Shown: in pieces, positions 9,048-17,014 of the stretch
Layout: every line of letters starts with the position of its first letter
Numbering within the stretch: position 1 is the stretch's first letter
Assembly (NCBI RefSeq): GCF_000969985.1
Contig: NZ_CP009526.1
Span: forward strand, 3,968,001 to 4,032,000
Direction of reading: 5' to 3'
DNA: 64,000 nucleotides
Source of the DNA: Methanosarcina barkeri str. Wiesmoor
Lineage (GTDB): Archaea; Halobacteriota; Methanosarcinia; Methanosarcinales; Methanosarcinaceae
The notes under the pieces: generated by a model
The model's database searches: none
The model's input: only the letters and a program-made list of their open reading frames with translations
What the model was told of the DNA's origin: nothing
Translations under genes and position numbers: made by a program

Positions 9048-9650
9048 CTGAAAAATTACAAAACTCTTAAATTCTGTGGTAAGGCTCAGAAGGAATTCAA
9101 AAATTCCCTGTTCATAGGTTATGCCAGACCTGTGGAAAGTGAAGCTGAGGCAAAAACTTTCATAAAAGGTATAAAGGAATTGCACCGCGATGCAAACCAT
9201 AATGTTTCGGCTTATTTTATAAAAGAAAAAAGCTCTTTTGCTCTCAAATATGACGACGACGGTGAGCCTGCAGGCAGCTCAGGAAAACCTATTTTTAAAA
9301 TACTCGAATCAAAAGAAATTCTGAACGCAGCTGTGGTCGTGACCCGGTATTTTGGGGGAATAAAACTGGGTTTCGGAGGACTTTCGAGAGCATACAGAGA
9401 TACGGCACTCTCGGCTATTGAAGATGCAGAAGTTATCGAAGTCTTCGAGCAGGCCAGATTAAGAATATGTCTGAGCTATTCAGAAAGTCAAAAAGTAAGA
9501 AATCTGGTAGAAAAATACGCAGAACTCCAGGAAGAAACGTATTCAGATAATGTGGAATTCATCATTCTTGTAAGAAAGGATCTTGAAGATGAATTCATTA
9601 AAAAAATAATAGATCAAACAAAAAATAAGGTCGCACTTGAAAAACTTTAA
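9048..9650 (+). CDS. YigZ/IMPACT family protein with a CTG in place of the start codon
   Basis: The protein matches the YigZ/IMPACT (UPF0029) family, with the hallmark stretch DDDGEPAGSSGKPI and then VTRYFGGIKLGFGGL. IMPACT proteins act in translation and stress control in eukaryotes; prokaryotic members are of uncertain function. The first ATG/GTG/TTG in frame is GTG 9132, but the conserved N-terminus (NYKTLK, then FIGYARPVESEAEA) continues upstream to 9048. There a CTG sits 6 nt after a TGAGGA ribosome site at 9036-9041. Family members normally start with Met at this point, so the CTG is either a true near-cognate start or a mutated ATG. Full length from CTG is 200 residues, normal for the family. 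Confidence 0.8.
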   Translation: MKNYKTLKFCGKAQKEFKNSLFIGYARPVESEAEAKTFIKGIKELHRDANHNVSAYFIKEKSSFALKYDDDGEPAGSSGKPIFKILESKEILNAAVVVTRYFGGIKLGFGGLSRAYRDTALSAIEDAEVIEVFEQARLRICLSYSESQKVRNLVEKYAELQEETYSDNVEFIILVRKDLEDEFIKKIIDQTKNKVALEKL

Positions 9651-9825
9651 CTTCATTAATTAAACTTGCACTCTTACCAGACGCCCCGGAAATAAAAGAA
9701 CCTGAAGCCGAAGAGAAAAAAGTCAAAACCGTAGAGAAATCAGCTCTCAATATTTTTCTGCAGCATTGATCCCTTCTTGCGGCATTATCTTGATGTAACT
9801 GTCACGCTGACAAGAATTTACACCT

Positions 9826-10533
9826 TTACAATTCAAGATCTCTTATGTGGCGCTCGTACTGTTCTTCCCAGGCCGGAGCAGTTATGCAGACCTGCTTGAG
9901 ATTTCCACGGAACCAGAACCTTTTTCCTGCAGGCACGACAACTACGTCTCCAGCTTGGGCCTCAAATTCTTTATCCTCAACTATCCAAACCCCCCTGCCT
10001 TCAAGGATATAATAAATAAAATCGCTTTTTTCATGCAGGAACTCCTCTGTGTGCCCTTTCTGTGTTTCCTGATAGAGTACACCGGCATTTCCGGATTCGG
10101 CTTTAGTGGTGTAGATTCTCATCTTCACTCCTTTTTTCTCAATTACTGCCGCATCCTCAGGCTTGAAAACCACACGCATGGATTCGGTAGAGCCAGCACG
10201 TAACCCCGTATGAGAGCTTTCTTCAAGCGAATTAAGAAGGAGAAGATTTTTCTCAAATCCGCCCTTTTCATGTTTTTTCCGCTGCCTTATTGTCTCAAGT
10301 TCAGCTTTTGAAGAGCCTCTCAGTTCCGCGATTCTGTAAATTACCTCAAGCAGGTCTGCAAGCTCTTCAAGCTTTTTACTTTCAAGATACTCCTTCAGTT
10401 CCTCTTCGAGCTTATTTTCAAGTTCAGGAAGAAAACTGGAGTCTGAAAGCTCACGGATCATGCATTCCTTGCCTGAAAGTTTGAAAATTTCAGGTATAAA
10501 GTCCCTAACTGCTTTTGAATTATTTACTGCCAT
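9826..10533 (-). CDS. MazG-like NTP pyrophosphohydrolase fused to a cupin domain
   Basis: Residues 1-100 resemble the small MazG/PRA-PH-like nucleoside triphosphate pyrophosphohydrolases, with the acidic helices EEELKEYLESKKLEELADLL and EVIYRIAELRG that form the metal site. Residues about 120-235 are a cupin_2 barrel, including FLHEKSDFIYYILEGRG and AGDVVVVPAGKRFWFRG. The first part would hydrolyse non-canonical or specific NTPs. The second usually binds a metal and a small ligand or epimerises sugars. The fusion in one frame is clear and has no frameshift. It lies 103 nt after the MtaA-like gene on the same strand and may be co-transcribed. Confidence 0.75.
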   Translation of the reverse strand: MAVNNSKAVRDFIPEIFKLSGKECMIRELSDSSFLPELENKLEEELKEYLESKKLEELADLLEVIYRIAELRGSSKAELETIRQRKKHEKGGFEKNLLLLNSLEESSHTGLRAGSTESMRVVFKPEDAAVIEKKGVKMRIYTTKAESGNAGVLYQETQKGHTEEFLHEKSDFIYYILEGRGVWIVEDKEFEAQAGDVVVVPAGKRFWFRGNLKQVCITAPAWEEQYERHIRDLEL

Positions 10534-10610
10534 AATTTTGCCCGGTCACAGGAATTTGTGTTTAAGATCAGCCAATTGTTGCTCACCGTTTAAATAAAAG
10601 CAATGAAGAT

Positions 10611-11636
10611 TCACTGTAAGAAGTAATCGTCTCTTGCCCTGACAAGCGCCTTTATATTCTCAAGTGGAGTATGTGGGGCCAGCCCGCAACCTGGAGCAAG
10701 GATATCAATTCCATCTTCAAGGCAGGCAGTAGCCTCAAGGAGAACTGCTTCAGGCCCTTTTGCAAGCAGGGTATCGGACGGAGAAATATTTCCTATAAGC
10801 CGTACCCGATCGCCTATAGCCGCTTTTGCGAAACTTACACTTACTTTTTCTTCAATACTTATCCCATCAAAACCTGCATCTCCGAGAGAATTAAGAACGG
10901 CTGTGGCGTCGCCACACATGTGAAGGACTTTCAAGCCTTTTACTTTCCTGCAAAATTTCCTGTAAAGGGGAAAGACCGATTCTTCGAACATCTTAGGGGA
11001 AATAATATCAGGTCCTGCTTCGGAGTCTATAAGGGTTATGGCATGTGCGCCTCTTTCAAGCAGACCATTGGCATATTCTATGCAGGCATCGGTAAGAACA
11101 CCCATTAGTTCCTCAACAACTTCAGTATCCTTCACAAACCATGTAATATAATTTTTTATTCCGGCAAGCATGAAAGCAAGTCCAGCAGGGCCAACAACCC
11201 CTGCAACAACAGGCACCGTCTCTCCTACTTTTTCGTTAAGAATTTCAACCGCTTCCAGGACTACCGAGGTCCGCCTGCCCTCAAGAAGCGAATCTGGAAC
11301 CGTTATGTTCTTCACATCTTTCTCGTTTTTGCAGGGGAAATCCGTAATATAAGGCTGCATATCTATACTTCCTTCGTCTACTGTGCACCCAAGGGTCTCT
11401 GCAAGTACGGTGATGTCAAAAGGACAGCGTACATTCTCAAATCCTGCAGTTTCATACCCGGCAAGTGCAAGCGTAGCCATCTGATCGGCATTGAAATTTG
11501 CCTGGGGCCAGTATGCTCCAGTCGTTTCCATTAGTTCTACAGTGCCTGTCTGAGTTACGGAACAGACAGGAATAATGTCTACAGCCTCTCCTTTGAGTGC
11601 CTTTTCAAACCTCTCTCTCAGGGTAAATTGACTCAT
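10611..11636 (-). CDS. Methylcobamide:coenzyme M methyltransferase (MtaA/MtbA family)
   Basis: The protein belongs to the uroporphyrinogen-decarboxylase-like methyltransferases. It has the N-terminal CSVTQTGTVELM segment and a zinc site made by HMCGD and the C-terminal APGCGLAP cysteine. Such enzymes (MtaA for methanol, MtbA for methylamines) move the methyl group from a methylated corrinoid protein to coenzyme M, feeding methyl-coenzyme M reductase in the cytoplasm. No corrinoid protein or substrate methyltransferase gene is adjacent, so the methyl donor is unknown; this may be a secondary paralog. I place the start at the ATG at 11636 because GGTGAT lies 5 nt before it; a GTG at 11645 is the alternative. 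Length (about 341 residues) is normal. Confidence 0.85.
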   Translation of the reverse strand: MSQFTLRERFEKALKGEAVDIIPVCSVTQTGTVELMETTGAYWPQANFNADQMATLALAGYETAGFENVRCPFDITVLAETLGCTVDEGSIDMQPYITDFPCKNEKDVKNITVPDSLLEGRRTSVVLEAVEILNEKVGETVPVVAGVVGPAGLAFMLAGIKNYITWFVKDTEVVEELMGVLTDACIEYANGLLERGAHAITLIDSEAGPDIISPKMFEESVFPLYRKFCRKVKGLKVLHMCGDATAVLNSLGDAGFDGISIEEKVSVSFAKAAIGDRVRLIGNISPSDTLLAKGPEAVLLEATACLEDGIDILAPGCGLAPHTPLENIKALVRARDDYFLQ

Positions 11637-11870
11637 TTTTATCACCAGAATGTAATTATCAGCTAAAGAATATGCTTTTGAGAGAATCTATTCAGAGAAA
11701 CAATGTATTGAAGCAAAGATATAAAAATATATGAATGAAAAACCTCACAGGAATTAAAAAATAAGTGATATGAGTTAAAAATATATAGGAGGTAAAAATG
11801 GCAGGAGGGAAAAATGGGCTCCAATGAAAAAAGCGGAAGAAATAATGGTTATGAAGTTGGAAATAATATG

Positions 11871-12073
11871 AAAAATGGGGATGACGTTGAATATGATGTA
11901 AAAATGGGGATGAGATTGGATATGATATAAAAATGGGGATGAGATTGGATATGATATAAAAATGGGGATGAGATTGGATATGATATAAAAATGGAGATGA
12001 TGTTGAATATGATATAAAAATGGAGATGACGTTGAATATGATATAAAAATGGAGATGACGTTGAATATAATGT
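11871..12073. repeat. 29-bp minisatellite, seven tandem copies
   Basis: The unit AAAAATGGGGATGAGATTGG plus ATATGATAT starts at 11871, 11900, 11929, 11958, 11987, 12016 and 12045. Middle copies are identical and outer copies diverge slightly (GGAGATGACGTTGAAT). The reverse strand stays open in more than one frame only because of the repetition. There are no spacers, so it is not CRISPR. The flanks to 11637 and 12151 hold no gene. Confidence 0.9.
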
Positions 12074-12151
12074 GAAACATCTGGTTGATGTTGATATGAT
12101 ACGAAAAATTTGGGTTTCGATTTAAATTGAGACACTTAAATGTCCATCAAT

Positions 12152-13849
12152 TTATTGAGAAGTGTTTTCTCGCCAGTTACCCAGAGGTACTGTAATTTCA
12201 AATCTTGCACCCGTTCCTTCAGTTCCGGTTTCTTTAATCTCCATGTCTGTAATGGAAAGAATACCTTTGACAAGGAAAAGCCCGAGCCCTGTATTTTTTC
12301 CAATGGATTTTTGAAAAATCAGCTCTTTCATTTCAGGAGAAATCCCTATACCATTATCCTTTATTTCAATTATAAGATTGTCATCAGTTCTGCGTGAACT
12401 AACACTGATTTCAGTTACATGTTCTCCATGTGACCCTGCGTTGTCAAAAAGATTGTAAAAAGCTTTTTTCAGCAGTGGATCGGCATAGATTTCCACTCTG
12501 CTTTCCTCGATAGAAAACTTCAAGCTCTGACCAGAGAAAGGAAAGGATGCTTCTCTTGCTGTATTACTTACGGATTGCCAGATCGGAGAAACTACTCCGA
12601 GTTCCTGGTAGTCTTTGGTGAAAACAATCTGGCTGTGGATTGTTTCAATACCTTTATTGAGATTATTCAGATACTTCACTATTCTTGGATCATTCTTGAC
12701 ATTTTCAGGAAGAGTCTCGGAAATTAGTTCAGTGTACCCGGAAAGTACATTCACCTGGTTGAGAATATCATGTCTGGTAATGTTGCTCATGAGGTTTATC
12801 TTCTTATTAGCCTGTTTCAGAGCTTCTTGATATCTATATGTTTCAGTAGTGTCATGCATCATTAGTAGCCTGCCTTCTTCATCATCTTTTGTTAGAAGGG
12901 GGCTGACACTAAGAGTAAAAAGTTTTGTTTCAAGCCCGCTCTTCAAGAAAATTTCTTTGTGGAAATTGCTCTCATGAGCTTCACTCTGAGGCATTTGTAC
13001 TTCATTCCCAAAAAGCTCATTTAAGTTTCTCCCGAGGACCTCCTTTTTTGTTTTCCCTGCCAGTTCAAGAGCAGCCTTATTGATGTCTACTATGGAATCT
13101 GCAAGATCTACTACGATATATCCGTCACTCATAGATTCGATTACGTTTTCTCTAGCAATCGGAATAATGTTAAGGAACTCATGCTGCATGATACCCCAGA
13201 AGAGAATCAAACCTGTAATTGTAAATGCAAAAGGAGTAGGGTCAAGGAATGAAAAAGGACCTATATTTGCAATATGAAGAATATTCCCCAGGACTGGAAT
13301 ACAGGCTGCCGTTAGAGCAATTGCTGCCTGAGCCCTGTAGGGAGCAGTTAGATGGACAAACTGATTGAAGAAGAAGAAAATTCCGAGAAAAATTAAAATA
13401 AACGAATATATATAAAATACCCAGAAAAAAGGCCCGTGTATAAGCACAAGAAGAGGAAAGCCCTTTGAGATGTCCAGGTAATAGCCTAAAAAATACATCC
13501 CGTGAAAGCTGTTTGTAAGCATCAGAAGGATTATGAACAAAGGCATTATGAAAAATTCGTTCTGATATTTCCTTATGAATTCCTTACATATCCCTGAGTA
13601 TTCCGATGCAAATAAAAACCATGCTACTGGAGCAAAGGCCATCCCAATATACTCGAGACGGGCAAAAAGATATTTGAGCTCAATGTCCATGAATCCGACT
13701 TCAAAGGCATAATTAACGGACCAGAGAGACATGCTTAGCATAATAAGTATGAAATATTTTGAGAAATACATCCTGCGGTACTGGAAAGCTTTGTAGGCTT
13801 TGATTGCAAGCAAAGTCGACATAACTCCTGAAAAAATTAATGCTCCCAT
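12152..13849 (-). CDS. Sensor histidine kinase with N-terminal seven-helix membrane domain and PAS domain
   Basis: The 565-residue protein starts with about seven membrane helices (residues 5-215) like the 7TM histidine-kinase sensor module. A PAS domain follows (about 225-335, ENVIESMSDGYIVVDLADSI). The dimerisation helix contains the phospho-acceptor His in NITRHDILNQV, and a C-terminal HATPase domain follows with N-box KKAFYNLFDNAGSHG, G1 IEIKDNGIGISPEMK and G2 NTGLGLFLVKGI. It should autophosphorylate and signal to a response regulator, but none is encoded nearby (orphan kinase, common in Methanosarcina). The ligand is unknown. Confidence 0.88.
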   Translation of the reverse strand: MGALIFSGVMSTLLAIKAYKAFQYRRMYFSKYFILIMLSMSLWSVNYAFEVGFMDIELKYLFARLEYIGMAFAPVAWFLFASEYSGICKEFIRKYQNEFFIMPLFIILLMLTNSFHGMYFLGYYLDISKGFPLLVLIHGPFFWVFYIYSFILIFLGIFFFFNQFVHLTAPYRAQAAIALTAACIPVLGNILHIANIGPFSFLDPTPFAFTITGLILFWGIMQHEFLNIIPIARENVIESMSDGYIVVDLADSIVDINKAALELAGKTKKEVLGRNLNELFGNEVQMPQSEAHESNFHKEIFLKSGLETKLFTLSVSPLLTKDDEEGRLLMMHDTTETYRYQEALKQANKKINLMSNITRHDILNQVNVLSGYTELISETLPENVKNDPRIVKYLNNLNKGIETIHSQIVFTKDYQELGVVSPIWQSVSNTAREASFPFSGQSLKFSIEESRVEIYADPLLKKAFYNLFDNAGSHGEHVTEISVSSRRTDDNLIIEIKDNGIGISPEMKELIFQKSIGKNTGLGLFLVKGILSITDMEIKETGTEGTGARFEITVPLGNWRENTSQ

Positions 13850-14797
13850 ATAGGGAAACGCGGCGGCGGGGATTTGCAGGCTGATGAGACTACCTTCCTT
13901 TATGAGTCAGTGTCATGCGGAGAATTGGGTGAAAGAAGTTAAAAAACATAAAATGTTTTAATAATTACACAAAGCCCAAATATATAAATTTATGTATTAA
14001 GTGGAGAAGTCACCAAACTGTTCATACTAGAACATTACTTTTGAAAGAAAAATAAAGGAAAACGAGTCAGAAAAATAAAAAAGATTTATAAATATGCTTT
14101 AGGCAAATCGACGTAAAAATCCATTAAATATTTCTACTGATATCGATTTATTTAGAACTTTTAAACTTCAATTTAAATTAAAAAGCCATTAAATGTTAAT
14201 CATGTATTTATTAATACAGATTCACAATAAATAAGAGAAATTGCAAATCAGATTAGATATATAATCCTCATGACACTGATATTCAATTGAACTTATAAAA
14301 ATAGCAATCAAAGATATTCATATATTAGGATGTACTTGCTGTCGAAAGTAAGATAAAAATAAGAAAGAAAAACGTTGTCTGGAACAGAGAAATCCCGGAA
14401 ATTCGGAATGCAATTATAAGAATAAGAGCATCTTAATTAAGAGTATCTTAATTTCGGCTCAATCAAGGTTAAAATTCTCTCAGGGCGAATCATTTCAAGA
14501 ATCTTCGAGAATTAAGGAGGGAGTAACTTGCCCGATCCGCTTCCAGGACTCTGCAGCATGGAGCCTAGAATTTCACCCATTAAGGCAGCAAAGGTGTCTT
14601 TCACGGTCTCAACTATTTTACTGGAAAATTAATTTTTTTGCCCTGAGAGCACTTTTACTCTTTGGTTTAGGGGAAATCAAAATATATAAAACTTACTGAC
14701 AAAAATCTAAATGTAAAATAATGAAAAATAAAAAAGTTTGAGAATTTGAAGAAAGATAAATCAGTCATTCTCTGAAATAAAAATTGAAAAGGAATCT
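13850..14797. other. Long AT-rich intergenic region
   Basis: About 950 bp with no frame above 60 codons. Apart from a GC-richer patch at about 14512-14615 (listed separately), I see only AT-rich sequence and no tRNA or rRNA fold. Confidence 0.55.
14512..14604 (-). CDS. Possible small ORF or gene remnant (30 residues)
   Basis: A GTG-initiated frame reads VKDTFAALMGEIL, then GSMLQSPGSGSGKLLPP, ending in TAA at 14512-14514. It coincides with a GC-rich patch inside an AT-rich gap, which hints at coding origin. The frame is open a little further upstream but has no ATG. No family is recognised. It may be a short protein or the tail of a lost gene. Confidence 0.2.
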   Translation of the reverse strand: MKDTFAALMGEILGSMLQSPGSGSGKLLPP

Positions 14798-15874
14798 TCA
14801 GAATTTTTCATTGCTCGGTGAAAACTTGAGAATTTCAGGAAGTCCCAGATTGAATTTGCATTTTTCAGAACTTGAAGCCTCAAGAATCTGATGTTTTATA
14901 TAGTAAAGTGCGTTCAGAATACTGTCACTGTCTTCAGAATTCATATCTCCGGCGTAGGGATGGATATTTTCTTCAAGGGCATTCAGAAGCTCTGGATCAA
15001 GGTCGTTTACGAAGTAAGTATCCAGAACCAGAAGGTTCGAAATCTGCTCGTAGAAAGCTGTAAGTTCCCGAAGCCAGTCTGGAACTCCGTAATCCCTTGC
15101 ATACTTCTCCCTGTTCAGGAACGCAAGGTAACTGGAGATAGTATCTATGAGATCTTCGGTTAGCCTGTTGTCAGGAAACACGACTGGGAAACGTTTTATC
15201 ACTGCAGGAGCTGTGTAGCTCGAGTACGCCATTTTAGACTTACAGACTGAAGGAAAGAGTCTGGCAATCGAACTATTAAGCACTGCAGTAATATAGGCAT
15301 ACCTGCTTGGATCCTTGAGAACAATGCCGCATCCGTTCTCAAATACATGGTTCCCTTCAGCATCATATGCAGCCTGCAGATGATAGCCTTCAGTAGCAAT
15401 AATCTTAGGAGTGTTAAAGTATTCCAGAAATTTTCTGCCTTCTATACTATAATCTGCAGATTTGAGAGGAGAAGTATCGTGAAGGAACTTCTTTTTGAAT
15501 TCCAGAATTCTCCCATAAGCCATAGGGAATCTTGTCTTGAGTTCTTCGGGAGGAATTACGTTGTATTCGTTCTTTTTTCCCGTAGCGGACAATTCATAAG
15601 GCAGCATGAAACGATAAGGTGAAGGGCGAAATGCAAATTTTTCGGAAAAGGCTCCTGATACATAGGAATAAACAATTTCAGGTTCTATAAATACAGGCCT
15701 GCATAGGCCTTCGCAAAGGTAATATGAGTCGGAACCGCCCTCTTCAGGAAGGGCAAGCCTGTGAAGTAGACCGTTTTGTGTGTTTATACCCCCAAAGATG
15801 CTCTCGGAGATATCTCCAAGTGTAACAGGTATTTCACAGATCTGTTCTACAATATTGTTTTGTTTAACAAACAT
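14798..15874 (-). CDS. TaqI-like C-terminal DNA-specificity domain protein, without a methyltransferase domain
   Basis: The 358-residue protein matches the target-recognition (TaqI_C) part of Eco57I/TaqI-type restriction-modification enzymes. It begins with a substrate-recognition entry (VTLGDISESIFGGINTQNG) and includes FFNTP-like (EYFNTPKIIATEGYH) and AVLNSSIARLFPS segments. It ends with the helical tail rich in ALYYIKHQI. The SAM-binding and NPPY catalytic motifs of the methyltransferase are absent, and no such gene is adjacent. It is therefore a solitary DNA-binding specificity module, either a relic of a split or deleted type II system or a free-standing DNA-binding protein. The frame is intact over its full length, which argues against recent decay. 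Confidence 0.65.
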   Translation of the reverse strand: MFVKQNNIVEQICEIPVTLGDISESIFGGINTQNGLLHRLALPEEGGSDSYYLCEGLCRPVFIEPEIVYSYVSGAFSEKFAFRPSPYRFMLPYELSATGKKNEYNVIPPEELKTRFPMAYGRILEFKKKFLHDTSPLKSADYSIEGRKFLEYFNTPKIIATEGYHLQAAYDAEGNHVFENGCGIVLKDPSRYAYITAVLNSSIARLFPSVCKSKMAYSSYTAPAVIKRFPVVFPDNRLTEDLIDTISSYLAFLNREKYARDYGVPDWLRELTAFYEQISNLLVLDTYFVNDLDPELLNALEENIHPYAGDMNSEDSDSILNALYYIKHQILEASSSEKCKFNLGLPEILKFSPSNEKF

Positions 15875-16215
15875 CTATTTTTCACTTCTGTAAAAGTACG
15901 TTGAGAAATATATTCTCTTGTGCTTTTTATTTTCAGGACGAAATTCTAGAGGATCATTCCAATTATATGGCGCCTCAAGAATTTTGGACTTCTAGACCCC
16001 TATTTAAACATCAAAGTCCACCTGAAATATAGGGTAGATTTGGGTACTAATACATAGGATTATACAATAGCATGAGTATATAAATATAATCGTACTGATA
16101 ATAAATTATAAATATAAATCATGACAAATAAGAAGCCCAGATAAAAGAGGATTTGATAGGATTTGTACTGCAACTGACTAAAAGAGCTTAAATATTTACA
16201 TTCCGATTATAGCAT
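15875..16215. other. Intergenic region between divergent genes
   Basis: It contains a TATA-like CTTAAATATTTA at about 16188-16199 just before the GNAT gene, which suggests a very short leader. No other feature was seen. Confidence 0.45.
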
Positions 16216-16755
16216 ATGCAGGAAAGAGATAAGCCCAAATCCCTTATAATAAGAGAGGCTACGCCGCAAGATACTCAGGAAATGCTTGAAATCTTTAATT
16301 ACTATATAGATAATAGTTTTGCAGCCTACCTCGAAATTCCTGTTGGTCCGGAATTTTTCAAGACCTCCAACGACGAGGGCGAATCGAACAAAAGTGAGCC
16401 TTACCCTTTTTACGTAATGGAAGAAGATAACAGAGTGATTGGTCTCGGAGCCCTCAGGCCGTATTTACCGTTTCCTAATTTTCAGCACACCGGAGTACTC
16501 TCATATTTTATCCTGCCAGAATACACAAGAAAAGGCCAGGGAACAAAACTGCTGGATTTTCTGTGTCAGGAAGCTAAAAAGAAGAATATGAAAAGTCTCC
16601 TTGCAAACGTCTCCTCGAAAAACCAGGCCAGTCTGAATTTCCATCTTAAACATGGATTTGTAGAATGCGGCAGGTTTAAAGACGCAGGAACGAAGTTCGG
16701 AAAATATTTTGATATTGTGTGGTTTCAGAAGTTTCTGGGAGAAAGCCCGGAATAA
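16216..16755 (+). CDS. GNAT-family N-acetyltransferase
   Basis: The 179-residue protein has the GNAT layout: an N-terminal strand IIREATPQDTQEMLEIF, a central beta-bulge region VLSYFILPEYTRKGQGTKLL that includes the acetyl-CoA pyrophosphate loop (RKGQGTK), and the late SLNFHLKHGFVECGRF motif. It resembles the phosphinothricin/amino-acid N-acetyltransferase branch in size and order. The substrate is not predictable. The gene is monocistronic, with ATG at 16216. Confidence 0.85.
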   Translation: MQERDKPKSLIIREATPQDTQEMLEIFNYYIDNSFAAYLEIPVGPEFFKTSNDEGESNKSEPYPFYVMEEDNRVIGLGALRPYLPFPNFQHTGVLSYFILPEYTRKGQGTKLLDFLCQEAKKKNMKSLLANVSSKNQASLNFHLKHGFVECGRFKDAGTKFGKYFDIVWFQKFLGESPE

Positions 16756-16958
16756 TCCTCTTGAGAAGCTGTGTAACTCCTTTTTAACATTATTTAAACC
16801 GCTTCATCGAACATCCTGTAAATCTCTGAGAAGCTGGAAAGCTATTTGTTAACTCACTGAAAAGCTGTACAGCTTCTTATTAACCTTCCTAAGAAAAACT
16901 GTACAGCCCCTGGTTTCCTGTCGTGTCACTAGTCTCCTGCTGCCCATATGCCTGACAA

Positions 16959-16994
16959 TCAGGACATTTTTCAGGACATTTTTCAGGACATTTT
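16959..16994. repeat. 12-bp direct repeat, three copies
   Basis: TCAGGACATTTT occurs three times in tandem between convergent genes. It is non-coding. Confidence 0.7.
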
Positions 16995-17014
16995 CTTTTT
17001 TTCAGCACTCTGGA

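Noticed and set aside
11871-12073. Possible CRISPR array
   Set aside because: Units are directly adjacent with no unique spacers, and no cas genes are present.
11692-12135. Open minus-strand frames of 147 and 101 codons rich in Phe, Ile, His and Pro
   Set aside because: They are produced by the 29-bp tandem repeat read in two frames. No ribosome site and no protein-like composition.
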